Positions 1-11,531 of a stretch of 64,000 bases of DNA are shown piece by piece. The notes beneath the pieces are model-generated. The model had not been told where the DNA came from and made no database searches. It was given only the letters and a program-made list of their open reading frames with translations. The position numbers and the translations under genes were made by a program. Each line of letters starts with the position of its first letter. Position 1 is the stretch's first letter. The stretch is from Crotophaga sulcirostris (lineage: Eukaryota; Chordata; Aves; Cuculiformes; Crotophagidae), in assembly GCA_013397455.1 (NCBI GenBank), contig VYZB01000343.1:62001-126000 (forward strand). Direction: 5' to 3'.

Positions 1-2820
1 GCAAATTTATGCATATTTTTTTCCCTATTTCTCACTTTTTAGCAGAAATTTGTATTAATCACTAAGGATAGTGTCTAAAAATTAAAAAATAAATATAGGA
101 AAGAATAGACACCCTGAATGCACACACTGCAGATATAATTTGACTGCAAATTGCATTTTTTTATTGTGATTGCATTTGATATTGTGAATGCTGTGTGTTG
201 GCTAAAATGGAAGACATGATGACGATTACAAGAATGAGGCTCCAGCATAGCAAAAGCAAGCCTATCTGAAAAATCTATATGGTACATCTGTCTTATTCGC
301 ACACAGCTCACTGACCATCCAGGAACAAGGAGGGTTGCTGCTGGTTTGGCACATCCTGGATGCTGTTCTCAGGGAAGGCTGAGCACGCCAGGGGCCTGGG
401 GAGGCCATATTCTTCCTCGAAATCAACTCAACCTCTGGGGCAGGAGAGAGGCTGTGACAGCCAGAGAAGGACGCACAGTGGTCTGCAAGGCTCCAGCTAC
501 TCCTGAAGGGTGTAGGTTTGTGATAGAGACGAGATGATCTACCAAGGACAGGCATCTTCACTCCACCACTACTCCAGATATTCGTTGAAATGGCATTGAC
601 ATCCACCTGGTGGGCTGATTCAGTGAGTTAAATTTGCTGAAAAAATGACTTTTTTGCTGGTTTTGGATCAATTTTATGCTAGTTTAACACATTGGTTCAA
701 TTCACTGCAGGACTATGGTAAATGCCAAAACAAGGGAAATAGAGAGGACAAGGAGAGACATTTGTCAAATTGGCTTGGCTGTGTATTCCAGGAGAATCAA
801 AATGCAGATATCTACAGACAGACCCCAGCAGCAATGGACAGAGAGACTCCACTCTGGGTTTAGCGGAGATTGTGGAGAGATGTTTCAACCCAGAAAGTCC
901 TTGAAGGATGCGTGACTTAAATCAAGGCTGAAGAAATCTATTTACTTTGGCCTACACTATGTTACAGAATGAAAACACTCATGCAAATATTTCAGCAGGT
1001 AGACAATGTATTCTTAGAATACACAAAAGGAGGGCTGGGATTAATAAATTTGTGTGTACCTACAGGGAACTAGAAATCTTTCTAACTTCAGTTCACCATT
1101 GGCGCCTGAAAGACCCCAGGACACAGAGCAAGAAGCTAGAATGAGGCTCTATGAGCAGGTTCTCACAGCTGCCCAATGACGTATAATTTTCCCATCCTCT
1201 GAAATGTGTGTCACTGGTAACGTGGACTAGATGGCACAGATTTATAGGTTTCACAGGATATGGAAATCAGAAGAAAGACAATAGTTGCTCCATCTATTCT
1301 GATACAAAAATTCTTAAGTTTCTGTAATAATTTCAACAAAAGTGTTCCAAAGTAGTAAAGAAGAAATTTTAAATTTTTTTCACTCCAGTGTTTCCACTTC
1401 TCCCATATAGGCAAGGTCAGGGTGACAGGCAGATAAACATTTAATCCTTGACATTTCCTATTTGTAATCCTATTTAGTTAGTTCTGTCAAGATGTCTAAA
1501 ATTTACAGTAACTGCAGAGAGACGTAAAGGACTGCCTGGTAGTCTTTCATCAGAGTTCAACTCTACACTTTCCTGCTCTGCATCTATGAAACAATATCGA
1601 ACCTCAATCATTTAAAGAAAGATATTTTAATTGCATCATCAGGAACACAATAATTTTGCTGCTCTTAATGTAATAATTCAAGATCACAGAAAAATTTCAC
1701 AGCTTTATAAACCTTCCTAGTTTCACAGCTAGAGCACATGGCAATTTGTTTGAGGAGGTCTGTAGTCTCCAGTGGCACCAGGTAGAAAATTGTCACTTCA
1801 ACCTGGCTCCCAAAAAGCCTTCTGCTGCCTGCCAGCCTTCCCACACATTCAGCACACACAGTCTTTGTCTGATGACTGCTGCTCTCAGAATAGCAAATTG
1901 ACAAGATGGAACCATGTGGGAGCCCTGTACTGTGTTCTGACTGTAAAAGCCAAACTTGCCTACCCTGTTCTGTGTGTTTTAGGTGTCTACAGACAGAGAG
2001 GACACTCAGGGTACTCCAAAAGATTTGGCAAGGTCAATAAACAAATTCTTTCATATTACCACCCTCAATGTCTAATCCACTGACATACTTACCACAAAGG
2101 TTCATCCAGTGAAAACACATTTTACTTTTGAGTGTCCAGCTCATAGGTTTGCAATGACGAAATCCAAACCACTAATTTAAAGCATTTGGCCTTATACACT
2201 TGTATTGCCAATATATTCTTAAATTGTTTTCAATAACTACTTTTTGAGAGGAGGTGGTTCCCAAGCTAACCATCTTATTCCCAGTGTCAGTCTTGTTCAT
2301 TCAGAGCTAATTTTATATCACATCTCCCTGAACAAGGAGCACATGCCTGAATGCCTCATAAGGAGGTTTATTAGTAAAGAAAACAGATTTTTTTGGCTTA
2401 CTAATCCGCATGTTATCTGGAAGGGAAGTTTTTGGTCATGTAAATAATTCTTCTCACTTCTTCCCAGACTTTATAAACTTAACTAACCTTATTCTAATGA
2501 GGACAGTAAAAGAGCTTCCTGGAGTCACCCACCAACTCTCCTCACAATAAATGCTCCAGGACTATCCCTCTTCCTACAGACCATAATAGAAGAGAAGATC
2601 AGACTTTTAGCTTGAAAGTGTAAAGAATTTTGCACAGTCTGAATTTCAAAGCCTATAATTCTTGCATTTATTGAAAAACCATTAGAAAATGCAGATTCTT
2701 AATACTGAGGTCAAAACATGATTTGTTTCTATTTTTGGAGTGGGAGAGCTAGAAAAGTATGCTTTTGCAATAACACATTGTTCCAAATGTCATGTCACTG
2801 TAAGAGGATTCACACAGCTA
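1..2820. other. Unique AT-rich DNA, no gene recognised
   Basis: I see no recognisable coding region, RNA gene or repeat family. Open frames are short and overlap on both strands, as expected by chance. The segment at about 310-540 is somewhat richer in GC than its surroundings but shows no family similarity that I can name. Confidence 0.6.
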
Positions 2821-2856
2821 ACATCTTACATGATTTTTTTTTTTTCTTCTTTTCAG

Positions 2857-2929
2857 AAAAGGAGCAAAGTCATGCAAACCAAGAGAAAACAGAGATTATT
2901 TTCTGAACAAATTTTAAAGCCCCAGAGTG
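2857..2929 (+). other. Exon-like segment (73 nt) with strong splice signals
   Basis: A run of 13 T followed by CTTCTTTTCAG ends at 2856 and makes a very good 3' splice site. GTGAGT starts at 2930 and makes a good 5' splice site. Of the three frames only one is open across all 73 nt. It reads a basic peptide (KRSKVMQTKRKQ near its start, ending KPQS) and leaves one extra base. It is phase-compatible with the exon-like segment at 29,329. I do not recognise the peptide. Acceptor-like and donor-like sequences pair by chance in AT-rich DNA, so this is a hypothesis, either a coding or a non-coding exon. Confidence 0.2.
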
Positions 2930-2930
2930 G

Positions 2931-5900
2931 TGAGTGTGCTGGCCAGGAAAGCCAAGGCAGCTCCAGGGAAGAGACAAAACAGTGTTTCAGCATATCAGTT
3001 CTCTGCTTTAATCTTTTTTTTTCTTTTTTTGTAGTAATATTTAAGATACCTCTATAACCATCCATCAGCACAAACGCCCTCTGTTCCGGCCTTCTTTTCC
3101 AGCCATGCTAAGTCAGCGAATTCAGAAGCAATATCTCCTGCAAATCACTCTGCAAATAGCTGTAGCACATGCAGCCAGAGCTGAGGAGTCAAAGAGTGTG
3201 TGAGAGGGAAGCAGGCAACAAGATCCTTTCATTCCCATTTTCTCAACAAAAATGCAATGCAAGTGACCCCCTGAAGTAACATGTGGGAGGGCACAATCAT
3301 GTTCCAAGTGACCAGCATTCAGGGCAGAAGAAAATGGCATGCACACAGGAGCAATGAAATGAGAAATGGATGAAGGTGACAGATCAGTAATCGGCACAAG
3401 CAGAAACTTGTGGTGTTTGCCAGGTAATTTAAACACATCAAATTCAGTGTTACGTCTAATACGCCTCTTCTCAAAACATAGACCCTGAAAGAGTAAATCT
3501 TTGTAAAGAAGAACAGTGCTGCCTTTACTTTGTCCAAAGCATCTCTTTTTGGCACAGAGAGACAATATTTTCCCTGTAGAATATGAAGGCACATGAGAGG
3601 ACAATTAATAGTGAAAACCCAGCAGGGTTGCTGTTGCGAGTATGCACAGCGCGCTCCCCCGTTGCTTCTGGACTGGCACTAGCCTGTCAAATCCCTGGAA
3701 ATGAAGCTTTCTGGAGCCTTTATTAAGATTCATGGGAAAGGCAGGCCCCAAACCCACAGACAGCATCAGCATGAAGCATCTCAGCCTCCTGTCTCCCATA
3801 AGCACTGCCAGCACATCTGGCTCAGACTCTAGAGGGGAATGAAGAAACTGGGAGGGAGTATAAAGTGAATCTGTCAGCATTTACTTGCATGACAGTCTGC
3901 CATGTAGAATACGTGCCATGCACAATACAATGCTCTCAAGGCCTGATCCCCTACTACACCCTGGCTGTAGGCTAATGCACTCGTGTTGCTCCCATACATT
4001 CCAGAGAAGGACTGCAAGCCTGCATACAAGGCTTTACAAAGGGCTGTGGTGCCCACATAGGGAGGAGATGACTTCTTTTTTCCCCTTTGTGCTCTGTGGT
4101 AGGACCCGTAGCAGCCTTAAATCCCATCTCTTCAGAGACACTTCTGAAAATCCCAGGTCTCTCAGGCAATTTAAAGTCCAGGCTTTTGTAACTTTGCTCC
4201 TTCCTTCTGTTTATTTGACAATTTGATTAATTATTAATGGTTCATGTGTGTGTGCATGTGTGTATCTGTATGCATATATAAAAATTAATGATACATGTGC
4301 ACCAACTCATTCCAGGTATACATACAAACACATACTGCTTTCTGATAAATTGAACTCCAAAATAATCTATCTGATCCTCCCTTTTTCTTCAACTTTGCAA
4401 GGGCTTTTACAATAGGGCAAAAACTGCATAAAGCAATATATTGCTTTGTCATGCACAGTAAAGGTACTTTTCACCACTTAAAGGTACAAATAGAACATTC
4501 ATGAATGATAAATATATAATCGTTGTTATCTTGAAGAGCCAAAAAAGATGCATAAACTCCAGCAAGTACAAAAGAAGTTCCTGTGCTTTGTCTCTGCAGC
4601 ACTTAGAGCAAAGCCAGATCCCTGCAGTCGCCTCAACAAAACTCCCAGTCCTGAAAGGCAGAGGGGAGCATGTGCCACTTGCTGAGTGAGTGAGAGAACA
4701 AGCAGCCCTCCTGGATATAAGTGGTCTGTGATTCCACACATTTCCGCTTGTGCATCTCAAATCTGGATTCTTAGTTTTAAATAAATACTTCATTTGCAAC
4801 AGACTTGGCAAATAATATTGGTTATCTGAGGGTTTCTGATGTGTGTTAAAAGTACTATTTTCTCGGTTCATAAGGGACAGAAAATCATGAAATTCTACCT
4901 ATGAAAATAAGAAAAAGAGTTATTTACAGGGCACCTGAAGTTTCCAAAAGTACCTTCTGCAAGTCACAAGTAAGTTAGTCAGACACACTAACTCCCTAAG
5001 CAGTACAAGTATAAACTTAACTTAGCACCTGGAAGACGAGGATTCATGTCCTGTGTTAGACATCAGATTAAATGTCACACCAGTTACAGTGTCTAAATTC
5101 AGCATTTCTACAGAGGCAAACCTGGATACAGTCTTTGTACCATTTGCATGTCATTTCTGAAACAGCATTGGGTGCTTGCAAATCTACAGCACTTTCAGAT
5201 CATCTCAGGCCACACCTTTCCCCTGCCCAAGGGCATCTGTGTCCTTGGCACCTCTTCAGCTGGGCCATCACCTGGCCAGGTGCTCACTGGTGTCCTCTGT
5301 GCTGCTGCTTTGTTGGGTGCTCTCAGTGACTGCTGGGGAACTGCCCCAGGTCCTAACCTACAAGTCACCATGGCAAGTCACTGTGGGTGCTCCTCAGCAT
5401 GCCCACCAACAAAGTGTAGGTGCCAAAGGAGGTCATGAGCTGACAAAGGGTGACCCTAGAGAGCTGAAGGCGTCTGCCAAGTGTAGTGATACTGAGCAGT
5501 AGGCTGCTTCTTCTTTGCTCCTCTGTATCTTGCCTTTATGGTATATGGGTCAGTGAGGGGACTCACTGGGTGATAAGCTACATTTCAAACAGAATTTCTG
5601 CTATGTAGAAAAAATATAATGATTAGAGAAAGTTAAAGTATCTTTTTTTTTTTCCCTGAAATTGAAAGTGTTCCATGATCCTTCGTTTTTATGAAGTAAA
5701 TGTTTCGTTTTCATCACGTTGAAAGCAGTTCATTTCATTTTGTTTTGACTATTAATGCAAAAGTCTAAATGGCAAAATCAAGAATAAAATGTTTTGCATT
5801 TGACCTTATCAAGATGAAATAATTCAATAATTGTATGAAATATACGCTGATGATTTTGATATGCTATTCAAAAAACACATTTTTCTATGAATCAACAATT

Positions 5901-8739
5901 TTTTCATAGAAAACTTACTATTCATAGCTTGTTGACTAGTTTGCTTCTTAAGTAGACACTAAAATAAGTCTATACTGTTTCTTGTATGACTGTACTTTTC
6001 TTATTTGGTGGTTCTTGCTAAGATTTTTGACCTACTCAGCACTGCAAATACCCATTATTGCCCAGAAAGCACAAAGTGGACCTTTACAAAAAGAAATGCT
6101 ATTTTTTCCAATGTATTGCTAAATAGTTTATATTTCATTGATGATAAAATAATGGTAATTTAGTCAGTAAAACTCTTGACTCAAAATGTATGCTTGTCTT
6201 ATTTGTATTAGCTTAGAGAAGAAAAATAATGATGCCATTTCCATTTTCTTGATATCTGAAAAGAAGTCTTTCAGCTGAATGTTTTTTGCAGCATGGTGAG
6301 AATGGCCCAGCTGTACCATAAACTGAACATTTAGCCTTGCATTCAGAAATCACCAGCTTGCATTCAAAAGTCAGTTAGTCTTCTATTCAGGAAGCAAAGA
6401 TCACATGAATGATAAATGATTTGTAATGCAAGATGCATTTTTCCAGATCTTTCCCAGAGGTCAAAGGGCTCATCATTTTATGCTATTCTAAAATTACATT
6501 TTCCTTTAAAAAGCAGTAAATTATTAAAATTTAATATAAAAATACATATTCTAATAAGTAAAATATAGAAGGTATGACCTCTGTCACTTCCTAAGTGTAT
6601 CAACACTTTGCATTGCCTCGGTAGTATATTTAAAGGAGATCTTAATATAAATCAGGCATTGAATGCGAAGATCTTTCCATTCTAACACATTTTAATGAAC
6701 TCTTTTCAATGCCACATTGCCTAGCCAAGATCTTAAATCTGACTTATTGCTGCACTACAGTTTGTAAGGCGTGCCATTTGTGCAGTGCAGAGAGATTTTC
6801 CCTTTGTTAGGAAAACAGTTTTTGTACCTTAGCTTGAATAGAGTACTTCTAACCAAACACTGCACGCATATTTTAATTACAGATAGAACCTCCAGCTCCC
6901 TAAAACTAATCTTAATAAAAATTGAAGAAATAATCCTAGAAAATGGACATATTGTAGAATTATAATTTAAAAAATAAAGACAGATGGTTTGAATAAGTGG
7001 CAAACTTGTATTTTCATTGACTAGAAGCCTACATGCATTTGAGAAAATACTTTGACATTAATTATTTGCCAAAAAAAAGATGTCAATGTTCTGGAGCTCT
7101 ACCATACTGTAACATCTTGCTTGGTTGGATGAGGGGAAGGCAGATACGGACTCTATAATGATGTGTTATAATTCAGAGCAGAGGGGCAGATTCAAAATTA
7201 AGGCCAGCTCCAAATACCCTGGAGAAGACAGTTTCACACTGCAATATGTCGATAGTTTAGGAGTATCGCTTTCTTCAACTTCAGTCTCATGTTCAACCTC
7301 ACTCCTCCTCAAATCTAGAATTTTTCTTTGGAAATATTTGTTTCTCATTAACTCTTTGTGGAAGCCCATTTATTTACTACATTTTGGCCTAGTATGACAA
7401 ATCTGGGTGTGAAGACTGAGTCTGTGGAGAGCCTAGAGCATCTTGTGAGAGCTGAAATGCGAAGAGTTGAATTAGGACCTTACTCTGCTCCTGATGCATC
7501 ATGTAAGGTTATGCAATGTCTGTCACCCTGAATTTTTCTCCAAAATTATGGTAATAACATTTATGCATTTCCTAGGATTGACAGAAAGATTTCACTGGTA
7601 TCAAGTGATGTTTCCTAAAATGCCTATCATTACATTAAGGTATTTAAGTTGATAAAGTAATCCTTTTCCTCTTCAGCAACGGTTATAGCCATCTGTCTTA
7701 GCACTAATGGCATTTAAGCACCTATACAATACTGTACTGGAAACTTTAAAAAGAGTTCAGTATATTTTGCCCCAGTTGCAAAATAGGAGATATATCATAT
7801 ATGCTGTATGGTTTCCTTTTAAAAATAAAATTAGCTCTACAGTTTAATTTGATCTGCACTAAGTTCAATTGGCTGAGTACAACAGAGGCCTCTGGGATAT
7901 GAACTTATTTTGGATATACTGACTGCTGCATCTGCATCTGTAATGTAAAATCCATTGTTATTGAGTAATAAATGTGCATAAATGCCTACAATACAAAAGA
8001 AAACATGTGCGAGTAGCTAAGACTTTGCCTGTGCTGTGTATACCATTTCTTGTAAATTGCTTAAACTTATAATTAAAAATAGATGCAAAAAGAGATTAAT
8101 AGATGGAAAGAACAGTTTTGTGTTCAGAAATGTCTGATATCTTGATGCTTTAGCGATACTATTTCTGTATAAATAATTGATTCTTTGACAATAATCCTAT
8201 GAAAGCTGGAGGCTATAGTGATTTCAAATCCACACATGTCCATCTCTTATTATCCACCCAGCCCTAACAGGTGCATGTAGACTGCAGGTGAGGCACTCAC
8301 ATTTTCTTCTATAGGGAGGACAATATATAAAGTTTGTGAGAGGAGGGTTGGTAGCTCTGGGTTGTGATCCTGGCTAGAAAATAAAATAAAAAAATTACAA
8401 AGTTCTAGGGCTGTACAGCTAAATCTACAGAAATATTATGTGCACAAGCTGTTACTAGAGCTATGTATTTGTACACTCTTGTGTACAGAGAGAGTTAACT
8501 TATTTCTCCAACACAAATGCAGTATGTAACTCAAAAAATAATATTGTTGTAATGAGCAGCTGTTTCTGATGATAATAAGACTGAAATTACACATGCATAA
8601 CTCAAGAGGTGAATGAAAAAAAATATAGAAGGAAAAATTTTTTATTATCAGTGTTGCCAAACACAGTACAAGGCAAGGTATCCTAGGATTTGTTTGTGAA
8701 TGACCATCAGCCTTTTCCAAAAACGTTCAAATGCAGATC
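2931..8739. other. Unique AT-rich DNA, no gene recognised
   Basis: No repeat family or gene is recognisable. The minus-strand open frame of 160 codons at 3122-3604 is among the longest in the window, but it has no recognisable domain and is probably a chance frame. A GC-richer patch at about 5190-5510 carries overlapping open frames in all three plus-strand frames, which argues for base composition rather than coding. A GT/AT-rich stretch lies at about 4240-4290. Confidence 0.5.
5881..5913. repeat. Perfect 11-bp inverted repeat (hairpin)
   Basis: The left arm TTTTCTATGAA (5881-5891) is the exact reverse complement of the right arm TTCATAGAAAA (5903-5913), with an 11-nt spacer. The arms are AT-rich, so the hairpin would be weak and its function is unknown. 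Confidence 0.7.
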
Positions 8740-9320
8740 AAAAAAAGTCTAATTTCATCTCCTTTAATTACATCTATGCAAATCATTGCCTTCATTTGTG
8801 TTGTAGGGATTTCTATTGTTATTTGCTTCAGTGTGTCATCCCTCCTTGTAAGCAAGGAAAGCCCTGTGTTCTCTCTGACCTTACACTTTAAGAGGGTTTG
8901 AGATATTTCATTGACCCTCCCCTCTCGACTCTGGGGGTTATATGTCTAATTATCTCAGTGCATAAAACTGATTATTAAGTAGTCTTTGATGAAGCAAACA
9001 GGCTTCCACTTGTCCTTCTGAATTATCTCAATATCATTAATTGTTTAAAACTGACAATGAGGTCATTCAATTACAGTTTTCTCTATAGTCTGTGGTTAAT
9101 GTCACACTGAGGTTGTTATCCAGAGTAGAGGGGGTTAAATTATCAGCATGTTGTTGCTGCTGTGATCCTAATGTAAATGAACATTTGGTGGTTTATTTTT
9201 TTCCTTAGCTGCTGGTTACTACGTTATTAGCATATTTGACGTATTTCTCAGCTCAGTTAATAGGCAGTTCTGAAAGGAAAAGATTGATGTTTTAGAAGGG
9301 GGTTTATAGACCCTTCTCCC
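8740..9320. promoter_or_regulatory. Candidate conserved non-coding (enhancer-like) block
   Basis: This stretch has no simple repeats or transposon sequence and is dense in developmental factor motifs. There is a homeobox core TAATTA at 8765-8770, a perfect POU octamer ATGCAAAT at 8776-8783, CATTAATTG at 9035-9043, and CAATTA at about 9068. Such clusters are common in deeply conserved vertebrate enhancers. The call is inferred from motif density alone. AT-rich DNA produces ATTA cores by chance, and conservation is not visible here. Confidence 0.25.
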
Positions 9321-11502
9321 TTGTAACAGTATCTGGAACATGTCTGTGTGCTATTACGACTAACTGACATTGGGTTTAGGCCATATGCACTACTGACAAA
9401 TCCTAATCTCTGTTCCTATACGCTACTTAGGTGTTTTATTACTAGACTATGGCCATATTATGAATTCTAAACACTTCTTTTCTCTCTAGTTCCTACTGAA
9501 ACTAAATTCTACCTTGATATTAATGTACATTAAAGCATTTTGCATGCTTCAGATGCATTAAAATTATCTGAATACCATTCCTTGTACCAAATGTGTTCAA
9601 AGCCCTGAAGTACTTATGAGTAAGTTTTATAAAAAGAACTCTCAAAAAATATTGAGAGAATATATAGAAATCCAGGAAATAGTAATAGATGTATTTCTAT
9701 TAGACCCAGTGCGTAGAGTAGCACAGAGAAGCAGATCAGGGTAAAATATAAAATCTGTGATAGAAAAGCAATTCAGCTGATGCCAATGGGAGTACAGGTA
9801 ATAGGTGCTGCAGCTGATTGCTCAGATGGGAAGCTGGTGGTGCTTTTCCTTCCTCAAAAACTGTGCTTCTGTTCCTGGGCAGAGGTTGAAGCTCTGGCAG
9901 GAAGTTCAAGGGTTTGTTAGGGGATGCAGCAGCTGGCACCTTGGGCAGCCGCAGTGATATGGAGAGCTCCTCTGGTCCAAGGGCCAGGCTTGCCAGGATG
10001 CTGTGGCAATTAGGTCCTGTCTGTCTTTTCACTTCCCCTCCCTTGTGTTGGGTGGAAACTCACCTGAGGAACTCAGACTTACTGGTCGGAAAAAATAAAT
10101 TAATTTTAGCTCACCAACTGCCACTCTTCTGTCTATTATACTATTGATTTTAGTGGGATCCTGAACAGCTTTCAAATCTATATTTGAAACCTATATCTTT
10201 GAGTAGTGTCCCAGGTAATGTGATCAATACTGTTAGCATTAAAGCTTGCTAAACGATGGCAGTGCCTTTTGTTAATGACTTACAGGGTTTCAAATTCTGC
10301 TTGAGGAAATAAGACTCTTTAGCCAGTTTTGTAAAAATAGACTTTTGTTGAGGCAGTTTGTCTTCAGAATTTTCAAAATCATTCCTCTCTCTCCTCCATC
10401 TTTTACCTTAACCTGTCTCTGCCATTTCAGAAGTAATCAGAAAAATAGTGATTCTTAAGGAAAGCTTCCAGGAAAAAAAAATTATCAAAACTATTACTTC
10501 TGCACAAAACATTTTGTCTTTGGTAGAGCAGAGTGTTTGACAGAATGACATTTTGTCTAAACCCTTTCAACCAGCTCTCACTAACAAGCTTTCCACAGAT
10601 AAGCAATGTATATCCTGTTTTTCCTTCATCAAGCTGGGATACTACATGCATTTTGCCAAGCCTCTTGGCAGCTAATATTTTTGTTAAATTGGCTAGTACA
10701 TCTGCCAGCCCTGGGACAAAGCTAGGTTCCCACCCTGAACCTTTCAAGCAGAACCTTTTGTAAAAGACAAAATGCTGTATCTACCTTAAAACATAAAGGA
10801 TCCTCAGGGCATTAGAAACTAATGTGCTGCTTTAATGCAAACATCCCCTGTGAGGGCTCTCGGTCCTCGTATGCTCTGAACAGCAGGAAGAAGAATACAT
10901 GAATACAAATGAGCTGCACAGTAGTATTCAGAAAATGGAGCTATAAGAGTTAATGAGATGATGTCCTGCTGCTGGACGCTTGCATGTTAAAAATCCTGAT
11001 GGTTTTATCCAGCAGCAAGTTTGAAAAACCTTTGCAAAGCTAGAGATGGTGACTACAGAATGGTGCCTTTTTCTGTATGGCCTTGTTAGAAGCAAAGATC
11101 CTTTGATATCTCTAAATCTAACAAGGGAGGAAACAGAGAGATTACTAAAAATCATTCACCTTGGAGGAACCAAGTAATTATTAATAGCATTTTACACTGA
11201 ACTGCACACAGCTTGTGTGCGTACGCAGCTCTGTCTGTCTAGCTGCATACAGCAACTGTAAGATGACCCTATAACTAAAACCCACTTTTAGACTCACTCT
11301 GTAGCAGCTGAATTCAAATGGAAAGCTCCTGTTTATGTCACTATTGGTCACAAAAGTGCTGCTTCACTCCAGAAAAACAGTTACTGGATCTCTTTCTTGC
11401 AACCAGGGGTATTTTCCCATTAACAGCCACTACCCTAAAAATGCTTTCATGGAGCTATTGCTCACCATATGTCTAGCACAGATCAGTCTACCATCCTGTG
11501 CT
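9321..11502. other. Unique DNA, with a GC-richer patch at 9736-10,060
   Basis: The patch at 9736-10,060 stands out in base composition and carries a 98-codon minus-strand frame rich in proline, leucine and serine. I recognise no domain, and the frame ends in low-complexity residues. It could be an old repeat, an exon of a non-coding RNA or a chance frame. Nothing else is recognisable in this interval. Confidence 0.4.
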
Positions 11503-11531
11503 ATCCTGTTAATTTAAAGAATTAACAGGAT
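11503..11531. repeat. Perfect 12-bp inverted repeat with 5-nt loop
   Basis: The arm ATCCTGTTAATT (11,503-11,514) is exactly complementary to AATTAACAGGAT (11,520-11,531), and the loop is TAAAG. Pairing stops at both outer ends, so the stem is too short for a microRNA precursor. It could be a palindromic protein site, a trace of a template-switch mutation, or chance. Confidence 0.8.

Noticed and set aside
3122..3604. 160-codon minus-strand open frame
   Set aside because: It has no domain or recognisable similarity and overlaps another long frame on the same strand in a different phase. Probably a chance frame.
4449..4871. 140-codon minus-strand open frame
   Set aside because: No domain is visible, its composition matches AT-rich non-coding DNA, and there is no splice or promoter context.
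5148..5502. Overlapping plus-strand frames with a hydrophobic leader-like stretch
   Set aside because: Three frames are open together, which points to base composition. The leader-like run is short and has no conserved context.
9736..10032. 98-codon minus-strand frame in a GC-richer patch
   Set aside because: No domain and no exon signals are convincing. Kept only as a compositional note.
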